From the NCBI RefSeq assembly GCF_004118675.1, contig NZ_SDHZ01000005.1:248001-312000 (forward strand): a stretch of 64,000 nucleotides of DNA, given 5' to 3'. The notes under the pieces are model-generated. The model ran no database searches and was not told the origin of the DNA. It saw only the letters and a program-made list of their open reading frames with translations. Source of the DNA: Filimonas effusa. Its GTDB lineage: Bacteria; Bacteroidota; Bacteroidia; Chitinophagales; Chitinophagaceae. A program made the translations under genes and the position numbers. Positions 9,183 through 18,800 of the stretch are shown here, piece by piece (positions within the stretch are counted from its first letter, which is position 1; each line of letters begins with the position of its first letter).

Positions 9183-9352
9183 GCGCGCAAGGTAAAAAAA
9201 ATAGGTATAAGGCGCTTCGCCAAAACCAGCTTTAACGGGGGTTGTCGGTTAAATTGGCTTCTTTGAAGGTTTATGCGGCCACCTGCCTCCCGTTAGCTGA
9301 AAGGCTGTACTTTTATGCGTTCTCATTTAGTAATACCTGCATTTATTCAGAA

Positions 9353-10231
9353 ATGAACACATATATCGTATTTCAAAGCTATGGGGCGCCTGCGTTACTG
9401 GATGAATGTAAATTCGCTCTCTTAAGATTGTATCGCATGCTGGGCGATCAAACCCCGCAGGTGGTAGTGTATACCGACCAACCTCATGAATTTGAACCTT
9501 TCGCCGCAATAGTACCCCTTACGATCCGTGAAATGAATGCGCAGCTTATCAGCCAGTGGAAAGGACAACACCAGTTTGTTCACCGGGTTAAAATAGAGGT
9601 AATAAAGGACTGCCTGGCGGGCAGACAGGGAAAACTTATTTATATGGACTCCGATACCTGTGTAACTTCTGCTTTACCGGACCTGCTGGAAAGGATAAGT
9701 GCGGCGCAGGTGGTATTTCATATACCGGAAGGGAAAATAGGTGCGGGAGGAAATCTTCATTTCAGGAAATGGAAGCAGTTCCTGCAGTCGGCGCCAAACC
9801 CGGCACTTCAATTCCCCGACCCTTTGCATATTGAAATGTGGAATGCCGGTGTCATTGGCCTGCATAACAGTCACCTGCCTTTACTGGACGAAGTGCTGGC
9901 GCTTACAGATGAACTTTACCCGCTTTTTCCAAGGCATACTGTAGAGCAATTTGCTTTTTGCTATACTTTTCAAAAGAACAATATCCATATTTCAGAAGCC
10001 GCCGACATCGTATTTCATTACTGGAACCTGAAAGAATTCAGAATATTGTTAGGCCGCTTCTTTACACAACATGCCGCAGTACCGCTGCAGGAGCTGGCAG
10101 CTTTAACCGATAGTATCCAGCCACAGCCAATAGTGAACGACAAGATGCAGTTTGAGCAATTACCGTTCTTTAAGAAAATAATACAGAAAGCCAAAGGCAA
10201 TACCTGGTCTATCAACAGGTATTATGTTTAA
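9353..10231 (+). CDS. Putative glycosyltransferase (GT-A fold, GT8-like)
   Basis: A 292-residue protein from the ATG at 9353. An upstream in-frame TTG at 9242 would add 37 residues without family features. It begins TYIVFQSYGAPALLDECKFA, has VVVYTDQP, a DxD-type metal site in KLIYMDSDTCV, and IEMWNAGVIGLH, which resembles the NaGv motif of GT8/nucleotide-diphospho-sugar transferases. The acceptor and donor are unknown. The following glycosyltransferase starts 8 bp inside this gene, so the two are translationally coupled. Confidence 0.72.
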   Translation: MNTYIVFQSYGAPALLDECKFALLRLYRMLGDQTPQVVVYTDQPHEFEPFAAIVPLTIREMNAQLISQWKGQHQFVHRVKIEVIKDCLAGRQGKLIYMDSDTCVTSALPDLLERISAAQVVFHIPEGKIGAGGNLHFRKWKQFLQSAPNPALQFPDPLHIEMWNAGVIGLHNSHLPLLDEVLALTDELYPLFPRHTVEQFAFCYTFQKNNIHISEAADIVFHYWNLKEFRILLGRFFTQHAAVPLQELAALTDSIQPQPIVNDKMQFEQLPFFKKIIQKAKGNTWSINRYYV

Positions 10232-11189
10232 AACAGTTGTCATGAATAAAGATCTGCCGCCTCTTGTTTCGGTTGTGATGTGTACTTACAATGGAGAGAA
10301 ATACATCGATGAACAGATTACATCCATCCTGCAGCAGCGTTATGAAAACTTTGAGCTGATTGTTGCAGATGACCGTTCAACGGACAATACCTGGTCTAAG
10401 CTACTTTACTGGCAGCAGCAGCACCCCGAAAAAATAAAACTGTTTCAGAACGCGGTGAACCTTGGTTACAATAAGAATTTTGAGTCGGCCATTCAAAAGG
10501 CCTCCGGTGACTTTATCGCGCTTTCGGACCAGGACGATATCTGGTTACCTGAAAAGATAACGGCACAGATGGCTGCTTTCTCCGATGATACTATTGTATT
10601 AGTGCATAATAAGTCGGTACGCTTAGAAGGTAGCTCACTGAACTATAAGAAAGCCGCTCTTCAGCATCATTTCAGCGGGAACAGAACCCGGAAATTCTTT
10701 TTTTTCAATCATATCATGGGGCACGATATGATCTTCCGCCGGTCACTGGTGCAATATATTGTTCCTATTCCTGATAAAATGTCTTATGACTGGTGGATCA
10801 GCGTTGTAGCTACCTGCCTGGGTTCTGTAGTGTCTGTTGGCAGTTTCCTGGTTCACCATCGTATTCATGAATCCAATAATTTCTTCAGTTCGCAGGCTGC
10901 TTCAAAAAAGAAAGAGCTGGACCTTTATGAAACGTTACGCCTGTTTTCTGCTATTCCGGCGCTGAGAAAAGAAGATGCCCATTACCTGGCGGAACTGATC
11001 CCCCTGCTAGAACAGCAGAGTGTAACCAGCGACAAGCCGGCTTTTAACTGGAAACTGTTTCGTTTTTTATTAAAGCATAGTAAGGATATATTTGGACATA
11101 AAAGAAGATTGCTGCCGGCCCTGTCGTATCTGAAAAATGCAATCAAATACTCAAAAATGAGCTTCAAGGGCCGGGGTATTTCTATTTAG
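10224..11189 (+). CDS. Glycosyltransferase family 2 (rhamnosyltransferase-like)
   Basis: A 321-residue GT2 enzyme. LVSVVMCTYNGEKYIDEQI and FELIVADDRSTDNT form the nucleotide-binding half. FIALSDQDDIWLPEKI carries the metal-binding QDD and matches the SDQDDxW motif common in rhamnosyl- and related O-antigen transferases. A second in-frame ATG at 10242 gives MNKDLPPLVSVV and could be the true start. It overlaps the previous gene by 8 bp and is followed 18 bp later by meaB. Confidence 0.9.
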   Translation: MFKTVVMNKDLPPLVSVVMCTYNGEKYIDEQITSILQQRYENFELIVADDRSTDNTWSKLLYWQQQHPEKIKLFQNAVNLGYNKNFESAIQKASGDFIALSDQDDIWLPEKITAQMAAFSDDTIVLVHNKSVRLEGSSLNYKKAALQHHFSGNRTRKFFFFNHIMGHDMIFRRSLVQYIVPIPDKMSYDWWISVVATCLGSVVSVGSFLVHHRIHESNNFFSSQAASKKKELDLYETLRLFSAIPALRKEDAHYLAELIPLLEQQSVTSDKPAFNWKLFRFLLKHSKDIFGHKRRLLPALSYLKNAIKYSKMSFKGRGISI

Positions 11190-11207
11190 TGGTTTAAACT
11201 GTGTAAG

Positions 11208-12092
11208 ATGGACTTCCTGCATGCCCTTGCAAACAGAGATTACAAGACAATTGCGCGATTGATATCCCTTGCCGAGAATCAGGTACCGGGTATTGAAAAA
11301 ACTTTGCGCGGCCTTTCGCAGCAGTCCGTTCCGGTTATTGGAATTACCGGACCACCCGGTGCAGGAAAAAGCACTATCACCGACGCCCTCATCGGGCAGA
11401 TCGTTGCTGAAGATAAAACGGTGGCCGTTCTTTGCGTAGACCCCTCTTCCCCGTTTAACCTGGGCGCCTTACTGGGCGACAGGATCCGCATGAGCAACTG
11501 GTACACACATCCCAATGTATTTATCCGTTCACTTGGTTCCCGTGGCAGCCTGGGAGGTTTGCAGGCTGGAATTGTAGATGTCATGCATATCCTGAAAGCC
11601 GCCGCCTTTGATTATATCCTGGTGGAAACAGTTGGGGTTGGACAAAGTGAAATAGAGATTGCCGGGCTGGCAGACCTTACTGTCATGATCCTGGTGCCTG
11701 AGGCCGGCGATGATATTCAGACCCTGAAAGCAGGTATCATGGAGGTGGCCGATCTGTTTGTGGTAAATAAAGCAGACCGTCCTGCTGCGGATACTTTTAT
11801 AAAGAACCTGGCTGCTGCGCTTAGTTTTAAACCCGGAAACAAACAGGTTCCCATTCTGAAAACCATAGCATCGCAAAAGGAAGGTACAGCGGAACTTTTT
11901 GCCACTATAAAAAAGCATTGGATCTCCGGGATTTCCAATGATAAAAAGAACTGGCTATTGGCGGAAAAGGCTTTCCTGCTGATCCAACAGAAGCGAATGA
12001 AGGATATTACCCGCGTCCGTTTGTATGAAGAGATAAAACAAACAGGGATCACAAACCTGTACACCCTGGTTGCAAAGTATATGACAGAATAG
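11208..12092 (+). CDS. meaB: Methylmalonyl-CoA mutase-associated GTPase MeaB
   Basis: A G3E-family P-loop GTPase that gates adenosylcobalamin loading and protects methylmalonyl-CoA mutase (also annotated ArgK/LAO transport ATPase). The 294-residue protein has Walker A GPPGAGKS (about residues 48-55), VDPSSPFNLGALLGDRIRM, the switch motif ETVGVGQSE and the base-recognition motif NKAD. The mutase subunits are not in the window. It follows the glycosyltransferase closely, but a functional link is not apparent. It converges with the small gene at 12096, 3 bp apart. Confidence 0.93.
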   Translation: MDFLHALANRDYKTIARLISLAENQVPGIEKTLRGLSQQSVPVIGITGPPGAGKSTITDALIGQIVAEDKTVAVLCVDPSSPFNLGALLGDRIRMSNWYTHPNVFIRSLGSRGSLGGLQAGIVDVMHILKAAAFDYILVETVGVGQSEIEIAGLADLTVMILVPEAGDDIQTLKAGIMEVADLFVVNKADRPAADTFIKNLAAALSFKPGNKQVPILKTIASQKEGTAELFATIKKHWISGISNDKKNWLLAEKAFLLIQQKRMKDITRVRLYEEIKQTGITNLYTLVAKYMTE

Positions 12093-12095
12093 AAA

Positions 12096-12314
12096 TTAAC
12101 TTACCTGGCGTTCGCGTTTCCACCAGCGGTAGCCTATGATGAACATGATCAATAATGGTGTAGCCATCAGGTACAGGATACCGCCATTCAGTCCCTTTGC
12201 CGGGCCTTCACCCAGCTGCATAGCCGTTTTTGTACAAATAGAACACTGCGCCTGCAACTCCTGAATAAAGGTAATTACTGCGATAATAACCGTGAGGCAT
12301 ACCCGCTTCTTCAT
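12096..12314 (-). CDS. Small membrane protein with CSICTK motif, function unknown
   Basis: A 72-residue protein with an N-terminal hydrophobic signal (MKKRVCLTVIIAVITF), then QCSICTKTAMQLGEGPAKG and a single membrane helix before the basic end WWKRERQVS. The CSIC-type motif with a following helix is a pattern I associate with small Bacteroidota membrane proteins of unknown role. The two Cys face the periplasm if the signal is cleaved, so redox or metal binding is possible but unproven. A TAAATTTG box on the minus strand at 12340-12347 could be its promoter. Confidence 0.7.
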   Translation of the reverse strand: MKKRVCLTVIIAVITFIQELQAQCSICTKTAMQLGEGPAKGLNGGILYLMATPLLIMFIIGYRWWKRERQVS

Positions 12315-12339
12315 CCGCTCCTATTTAAAAGTGATACCG

Positions 12340-12347
12340 CAAATTTA
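12340..12347 (-). promoter_or_regulatory. Possible -7 box for the CSICTK protein gene
   Basis: Minus-strand TAAATTTG fits TAnnTTTG, 26 bp before the start at 12314. It overlaps the last codons of the ATPase remnant, which therefore may supply a promoter for this gene. Confidence 0.35.
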
Positions 12348-12654
12348 CATAATCCAGTCAAGATAATTGTCACGATGTATGGTTGTGAAAGAGGCCTCCG
12401 GGTATGCTTTTGCAAAAGCAGCGGGCACTTTAGCCTGCTTCTCCAGCCATTTTAAATTCGTATGCTGTAGTAGTGCCTTCCGTTTCCTCTGTAAGATCTA
12501 TCTCCTGCTGATCACAAGTACGCCAGAAATAGCTGTTTATATAAGCTTGCCGGTAAGCATTGTATTTGCTTCTTTCTCCCTGAATATAACTTTCCCACAA
12601 AGCTCCCGTGTTTTGCCGTACGGACAGTAATGAAAAACTATTCAAATAGCTGAA
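12345..12654 (-). pseudogene. Remnant of a DUF4143-type AAA ATPase, truncated and frameshifted
   Basis: The minus strand encodes only the C-terminal end of an ATPase of the AAA_14/DUF4143 family. In one frame it reads NSFSLLSVRQNTGALWES, then ERSKYNAYRQ, YFWRTCDQQEIDLTEE and AYEFK. Translation then stops, but shifting by one base at the AAAA run (minus strand of 12450-12453) continues as WLEKQAKVPAAFAKAYPEAS and HRDNYLDWIM up to the stop at 12345. The ATPase domain and all of the N-terminus are missing, and an in-frame stop lies upstream at 12679. A perfect palindrome sits just beyond the truncated end. A nonfunctional relic is the simplest reading. Confidence 0.82.
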
Positions 12655-12672
12655 CTGACGAATTTTGCATTG

Positions 12673-12696
12673 ATTCCGTCAGTTAACTGACGGAAT
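12673..12696. repeat. Perfect 24-bp palindrome with a nearby third half-site
   Basis: The half-site ATTCCGTCAGTT (12673-12684) is followed directly by its exact reverse complement (12685-12696). A further copy of the second half with one base missing, AACTGACGAAT, occurs at 12653-12663, so a hairpin with 12673-12684 is also possible. It lies between the ATPase remnant and the typA terminator. It could be an operator, or the terminal repeat or scar of a small mobile element. Confidence 0.6.
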
Positions 12697-12724
12697 TATG
12701 ATTTTTAGTTGTCCGGGGGTAAAC

Positions 12725-12755
12725 AAAAAGGGCATATCTAACGATACGCCCTTTT
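12725..12755 (-). terminator. Intrinsic terminator of typA
   Basis: On the minus strand a stem AAGGGCGTATC / GATATGCCCTT with loop GTTA is followed by TTTTTG. It starts about 20 bp after the typA stop. Confidence 0.8.
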
Positions 12756-12776
12756 AAGTATTCACTCATTAAACAC

Positions 12777-14588
12777 TTACGCTTCTTCAGTCTTCATTGA
12801 ACGGCTTACACGTTTACGCTCTTCTTCATCGAGAATCACCTTACGCATACGGATATTGTTAGGTGTTACTTCGATACACTCATCCTGCTGAATGTATTCC
12901 ATACATTCTTCGAGGGTAAGCAATGTTTTAGGAGCGATGTTGGTGGCAGCGTCACTACCGCTTGCACGCATGTTGGTTAATTTTTTACCTTCAATAGCGT
13001 TTACGATAAGATCGCCTGGTTTAATATGCTCGGCAATGATCTGGCCTGCATACACCTCTTCTCCCGGATCAACGAAGAAAGTTCCCCTGTCCTGTAATTT
13101 ATCGATAGAGTAACCTGTGGTAGTACCGGTTTGTTTTGCCAGCAATACACCATTGTTACGGCCAGGGATAACACCTTTCCAGGGTTTATATTCATTAAAG
13201 CGGTGCGCCATAACAGCTTCACCGGTTGTTGCTGTAAGCATTTGCGTACGTAAACCGATCAAACCACGGGAAGGGATTTCAAATTCCAGGTGTTGCATTT
13301 CACCTTTTGTTTCCATCACGTGCATTTCACCTTTACGACGGGTAACAAGGTCAATTACCTTGCTCGCGAATTCCTGGGGAACGTCTACTACCAGGTTTTC
13401 GTAAGGTTCCATTTTTTTACCGTCGATGGTTTTAACAATTACCTGGGGCTGACCCACAGTTAATTCATACCCTTCACGGCGCATGGTTTCTATCAATACG
13501 CCCAGGTGCAGGATACCACGACCGTATACCAGGAAGGTATCACCGTTGTCGGTATCTTTTACCCTGAGGGCAAGGTTCTTTTCAGTTTCCTTCATCAGGC
13601 GGTCACGGAGGTGACGGCTGGTAACGAATTTACCGTCCCTGCCAAAGAAAGGAGAGTTGTTGATGCTGAAGGTCATGTTCATGGTAGGCTCATCAACGCT
13701 GATCACCGGAAGTGCTTCCAGGATCTCAGCATCGGAGATGGTATCACCGATGTTGAAGCCTTCCAGACCTACTACTGCACAAAGGTCGCCCGCCAGTACT
13801 TCGGTCACCTTACGTTTGCCCATACCTTCGAATACGTATAATTCGCGTACTTTTTGTTTCTTAACAGAACCATCAGCCTGCATCAATGCGATCTGCTGAC
13901 CTTCTTTGATAGAACCACGGGCTACTTTACCTACGGCAATACGGCCAAGGAAAGAAGAGTAGTCGAGGGAAGTGATCTGCATTTGCAATGCACCTTCGCT
14001 AACGGTAGGTGGCGGAACAAATTTCAGGATACCATCCATCAGGACATCAATATTTTCAGTAGGAGTCAATGAATCATTGAACCAGCCGTTTTTACCGCTA
14101 CCATAGAAGGTAGGGAAATCGAGCTGTGCTTCGGTAGCGTCGAGGTTAAAGAACAGTTCGAAAACTGCGTCATGCACCTCGTCGGGGCGGCAGTTTGGCT
14201 TATCTACTTTATTGATAACAACGATAGGCTTCAGGTTCAGCTGTAAGGCTTTCTGAAGAACGAAGCGTGTTTGAGGCATTGGGCCTTCAAAAGCATCGAC
14301 GAGAAGGATAACACCATCGGCCATCTTCAGTACACGCTCCACTTCACCTCCAAAGTCGGCGTGACCAGGAGTATCTATTACGTTGATTTTTACATCTTTA
14401 TACGTAACCGCGGCATTTTTCGAGAAAATGGTGATGCCACGTTCTTTTTCCAGGTCGTTGCTGTCCATGATCAACTCACCTGCATCCTGGTTCTCACGGA
14501 ATACCTTGGTACTTTTTAAGATATTGTCTACCAGCGTTGTTTTTCCGTGGTCAACGTGTGCGATAATCGCAATGTTTCTTATGTCCAT
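12777..14588 (-). CDS. typA: Ribosome-associated GTPase TypA/BipA
   Basis: A translational GTPase of the EF-G/LepA family that binds the ribosome and aids large-subunit assembly and stress adaptation. The 603-residue length is standard. G1 is AHVDHGKTTL (residues 10-19), then the switch ERGITIFSK, G3 DTPGHADFGGEV, and NKVDKP as G4. Beta-barrel domain II follows, then EF-G domains III and V and the TypA-specific C-terminal domain (DECIEVTPNNIRMRK). It is a single-gene unit with a -7 box upstream and a terminator downstream. Confidence 0.96.
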   Translation of the reverse strand: MDIRNIAIIAHVDHGKTTLVDNILKSTKVFRENQDAGELIMDSNDLEKERGITIFSKNAAVTYKDVKINVIDTPGHADFGGEVERVLKMADGVILLVDAFEGPMPQTRFVLQKALQLNLKPIVVINKVDKPNCRPDEVHDAVFELFFNLDATEAQLDFPTFYGSGKNGWFNDSLTPTENIDVLMDGILKFVPPPTVSEGALQMQITSLDYSSFLGRIAVGKVARGSIKEGQQIALMQADGSVKKQKVRELYVFEGMGKRKVTEVLAGDLCAVVGLEGFNIGDTISDAEILEALPVISVDEPTMNMTFSINNSPFFGRDGKFVTSRHLRDRLMKETEKNLALRVKDTDNGDTFLVYGRGILHLGVLIETMRREGYELTVGQPQVIVKTIDGKKMEPYENLVVDVPQEFASKVIDLVTRRKGEMHVMETKGEMQHLEFEIPSRGLIGLRTQMLTATTGEAVMAHRFNEYKPWKGVIPGRNNGVLLAKQTGTTTGYSIDKLQDRGTFFVDPGEEVYAGQIIAEHIKPGDLIVNAIEGKKLTNMRASGSDAATNIAPKTLLTLEECMEYIQQDECIEVTPNNIRMRKVILDEEERKRVSRSMKTEEA

Positions 14589-14651
14589 AAAAATTTGACG
14601 GGTTTGAGACCAAGCTCTAGTAATATTACGTTTTAAGCCTCAAATTGGCCG

Positions 14652-14659
14652 CAAAGGTA
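14652..14659 (-). promoter_or_regulatory. Possible -7 box for typA
   Basis: Minus-strand TACCTTTG matches TAnnTTTG, 63 bp before the typA start. No convincing -33 element was found. Confidence 0.4.
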
Positions 14660-14732
14660 CTAAAATGCAACCGGCTGGTGAAATGAAAACGGTCTCTGAT
14701 TGCATTTTTCACCTAAATTTAAAGCAGGACGG

Positions 14733-15767
14733 CTAAAACCACACGCATCGCACCTTATCGGCGTAGTTCGAACGGTTCAAAAATTTGGTTTTAAAAGACG
14801 CTGTAAGCTCCAAACCTCCCTTTAAACGGGATGCAGTGCGTAATCTCGACAGGTTTAAATCGTAGCTTAATCCAAAAGACCAGTCATACATATCTAATTT
14901 AACCACAGGGCATAACGCATCATTCCAGCGGAAAAAGCCCCCGAAATAGATCGACAGGCTCCGGGCATCCTCATCATAATCCTGTGCAATGTCGGTTCCG
15001 TACATCACCCCACCCAGGAACTGGCGGTTTCCGCCCTGCGAGAAATAGTCGGCATATAATATTACCCGGTTAAAATCGGATGTAGGTAAGGTTACCCCGG
15101 CGTTCACCACATATTTTTTATCGAGATGAACGTTTGAATTACTGGTATAGAAAGCCACTTTGGGTTTATTGAAATGAAATAAAGCCACTCCCAAGTAGAA
15201 ACGGGCGTTCTCGCTAAATCCGCTGCTCAGGGTAACGCCTGTGCTGGCGTCCCAGTAGTTAAACCCTGTACGCTCAAATAGCTGCTGGGTAGGAACATTG
15301 GGATTATAAACACCGTCGACGTACTGATCATCCATTCTTACCTTGGTAGGATCGAACTGGCTGTTCACCGGGCCGGCCATGAAAGCAACGGAAAGATAAT
15401 CATCGGTATTACCGCTCAGGGACTTATGATAGTTTACTACTGGCAGGATCTGGGTTCGTTTGAGCTTAATATCACCTGCTACATCGTGTGTTGCCTGTAA
15501 GCCTAAGGTAAGCCAGTCGTCCCATTGGTTAAGCGGAAATTTGACTTCTGCACTTAATGCCGATGTCTGGTAGGGAACAGTAATACTTGCCCACTGGTTG
15601 CGGAAAGCGCCGCTGATACGCATATCGCCTGTAAAAACACCCGCCAGCGCCGGGTTACGCAAAAGTGGTTTTTCATAGAATTGCGAAAAAGTAAGATCCT
15701 GTGCCCATGTCTTTGCTACAGCCATGAAAAACAGTACCGTTACCATAGTTTTCAACTTCAGATTCAT
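14733..15767 (-). CDS. PorP/SprF family T9SS outer-membrane protein
   Basis: A 344-residue outer-membrane beta-barrel-type protein with signal peptide MNLKLKTMVTVLFFMAVA..WAQ. The mature start DLTFSQFYEKPLLRNPALAG and the GDMRISGAFRNQW motif are hallmarks of the PorP/SprF family. These proteins work with type IX secretion and are needed to export or anchor large type B-CTD substrates such as SprB. It lies 55 bp downstream of the giant type B protein on the same strand, the usual substrate-partner pairing. A hairpin in that gap may set its expression level. Confidence 0.93.
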   Translation of the reverse strand: MNLKLKTMVTVLFFMAVAKTWAQDLTFSQFYEKPLLRNPALAGVFTGDMRISGAFRNQWASITVPYQTSALSAEVKFPLNQWDDWLTLGLQATHDVAGDIKLKRTQILPVVNYHKSLSGNTDDYLSVAFMAGPVNSQFDPTKVRMDDQYVDGVYNPNVPTQQLFERTGFNYWDASTGVTLSSGFSENARFYLGVALFHFNKPKVAFYTSNSNVHLDKKYVVNAGVTLPTSDFNRVILYADYFSQGGNRQFLGGVMYGTDIAQDYDEDARSLSIYFGGFFRWNDALCPVVKLDMYDWSFGLSYDLNLSRLRTASRLKGGLELTASFKTKFLNRSNYADKVRCVWF

Positions 15768-15785
15768 AACGCGTCTTTTAGTAAT

Positions 15786-15818
15786 AAAGCCGGGCTGCCG
15801 TTTCCGGCGCCCGGCTTT
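15786..15818 (-). promoter_or_regulatory. Intergenic hairpin between giant T9SS protein and PorP/SprF
   Basis: A 10-bp stem AAAGCCGGGC / GCCCGGCTTT encloses an inner stem GCCG-GAAA-CGGC (GNRA loop on the minus strand). The following minus-strand sequence is only moderately T-rich, so it may act as a partial terminator or RNA-stabilising element rather than a full stop. Confidence 0.55.
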
Positions 15819-15822
15819 CGTT

Positions 15823-18800
15823 TTATTTTAATATCGCCACATTGCCTTTGTAAGTGAACATCTTATCGTCTTCACATATTACCTCGCATGTGTACACATA
15901 TACTTCAGGTGAGGCCGGCACTCCATTCACCCGGCCATCCCATCCAAATGCTTTTTCATTTGGCGGGAAGTTGGCTTTGTCGAATACCATTTGTCCCCAG
16001 CGGTTGAAGATGCGGAACGATTTCACCTGCTTGATACCCTTGCCTCTTACCATCAGGATGTTATTGCTGGTTCCTGTTGGAACAAAAGCGTTGGGAATAA
16101 ACACCTGTGTATTCTCGCAGAACGATGTAATGCAGATGGTGTCCCTGGCTTCGCAATGGAACACGTTCTCTGCGATTACCGAGTAACAAGCGTTTTTCTT
16201 AATAATGGCTGTTGGCAGTGCACAATCTGCGCAGCTCAGTTCTTTGGCGGGCGCCCATGACCATTTAGTGATAGGCCCGTTGCTAACTGCAGCAGCCAGT
16301 TGCAACTCTGTTCCTGTTGGCAATACCTTATCCGGGCCCAGTGACACTTTAGGCCAATTGCCTACTGTTATGGTAATGGTAGCCACATCGCGGAAGCAGT
16401 TCTTTTCATCGGTGCCTTCAACACGGTAAGTGGTAGTTAAAACAGGCGACGCCACAGGCGCTGCAATATTTGACACACTCAGTGAGGCGGCCGGAGTCCA
16501 GGTATACCTGTAAGTACCTTCTGCTTTCAACTGTACCGACTGGCCCACACATATCGTATCGTTTGGCGATACTGCTATTTTCGAAGGCTGTATCACATTC
16601 ACGGTAACACTATCGCTGCTTACGCAACCGTAGTTGTTCATGCCTGATATTACATATTGTGTGGTAGCAGCAGGGCTGGCGACAGGATTAGCGCAACTGG
16701 TACAGGAAAGCCCTTCGGTAGGTGTCCATGCTACTGTAGTGGCGCCGGCTGCTCCGAGTTGAGCGCTTTGGCCTTTACAAATTGTAACATCCTTACTGAT
16801 GCCTATTACCGGTGTCGGGTAAATAGTCATCGGCGATTTAACGGTATCGTAGCAACCATACTCTGTTCCGGTAATAAGCGTTGCCTGATAGATGCCACTG
16901 GTTGCATATTTGTTTTTCACGGTAACACCATCGGCTGTGGTGCCATTGCCGAAGGTCCAAGAATATAACGTTACAGGATCATCAGAAGTTACGACAGCTG
17001 TATATACAACCTCCTGCTGCACACAACCGCTGGCGCTGTTAACGATAGCTGCTTTCGGGTGGCGGTGTGGCTGGGCGTAGACCGGTGTGGTTACAGTATC
17101 CTTACAACCACTTACACTTGTAATGATAAGCGTTACCGGCCAGCTGTTGGTGCTGGTATAAGTATGCTGTGGCTGAGCGGAGGTTGCAGTACCGCCATCG
17201 CCAAAATCCCATGCCCTGGCGGCGATACCGAATCCTGAACGTGAGGTGTCCTGGAAGGCTATAACGCTATTGCCGCAACCTTGCTGCTGTACCTGGCTAA
17301 AGCCGGCTTTATAATAATCCACTTTTATCTGGTCCTGACCTTTTAACCATATACCGCAATCATTACGACGCAGCTGCACTGAAGGCGTGTAGGTTCCGGA
17401 TTGTTTATAAACGTGATATACTATATTATCGTTGGTAACAAGCGTATCGCCGTCGCCGAATACCCAGGTATAACCTGTAGTGCGTACTGCGTAAGCTTCG
17501 AAACGCACAGGTTTATCTTTACAGATATAACCGAAGTCGTAGTTAAACTGTCCTTCCGGACCCTTTATCTCTACTGTTTTCGATGCGATGTAAGTACAGC
17601 CATGCGGATGAAGCGCTTCCATGGTAACGGTATAGTCGCCGTTTGCAGTGTAGGTATGTGTTACTACATCACCGGTAGCATTACTTCCATCGCCAAAGTT
17701 CCATTTGGTTAAAGCGGAAGGTTTGGTGGTGTTGGTAAATGTGATAGTGAAGGGAACACACTCACCCAAAAGCGTGCTGGCCGTGAAATCACCTGTCAGC
17801 GATGGTATTACCTTAACAGGTTTGGTGATACTTGCTTTACAGGAGATACCTCCGCTGTATTGGATCGCGCCCTCCATTGTTACATTGTAGGTATTGGCGG
17901 CTGTATACGCATGTTTCGGATCGGTGAGCGTTGATGTTTTACCGTCGCCGAAACTCCAGGTAATCCCGGTAACGGGATCGCTTTCGTTACGGAACGTGAC
18001 AGAGTCTCCTATACATACTTCCCCGGGAACAGCAGTGAAGGTTACCTTTGGCGTTGCCAGTACTTCCACATTTTCGTAACCCGTAGTATCGCTACATCCG
18101 TTTGATGCCACAAGCGTGATCTGATACTTGCCCGGCTGGGTAAACTCATGGGAGATGGTTTCTATGCCGTTGGTAGTGTTCAGCTGGTTACCATCGCCAA
18201 AATCCCAATGGAAGGCATTGGCGCCGCGGGTGTTATTGTTGAAGTTCACTTTTAACGGGGCGCAACCAATACGTTCGTCGCCATTGACAGCCATATTCAA
18301 TCTTACTGTATTAGGTGATACTACCAGGTTGTAGATCAATTCATCGGTGCCGCATTCGTTCACCGCCACCAGTTTTATCTTATAGGTTTGAGGTGTGTAA
18401 GTAATAAAGGTATGTTCAACAACACCTGTGGAAGTAGTGACCGTATCGGCGCTGCCGTCGTCAAAACTCCAGGTATAGGTTGTTCTTTCGCCCATTGAAT
18501 TATTGTTGAATACAACATGGAACGGAGAACAACCACTTGTTTTGGAAGGCGTGAATGCTGCCTTGGGTTTTGACCTTACTGTAATGGGTACTATAAATTC
18601 ATCGGTGGTACAAGCCGTTGTTATTGCGAGTTTTGCATGATAAATGGTATCTCTTCTTTCAGGGTTTATATCATATTCAATTTCGCCCGGATCGTATTCG
18701 GAAGAAGTTAAGCCATTTCCAAAATCCCAGGCATAACTCATGCGGGTGCTTGAAAGAGAAGTGTTGGTAAACTTCACTTTAACGGGGCCGCAACTGTTAT

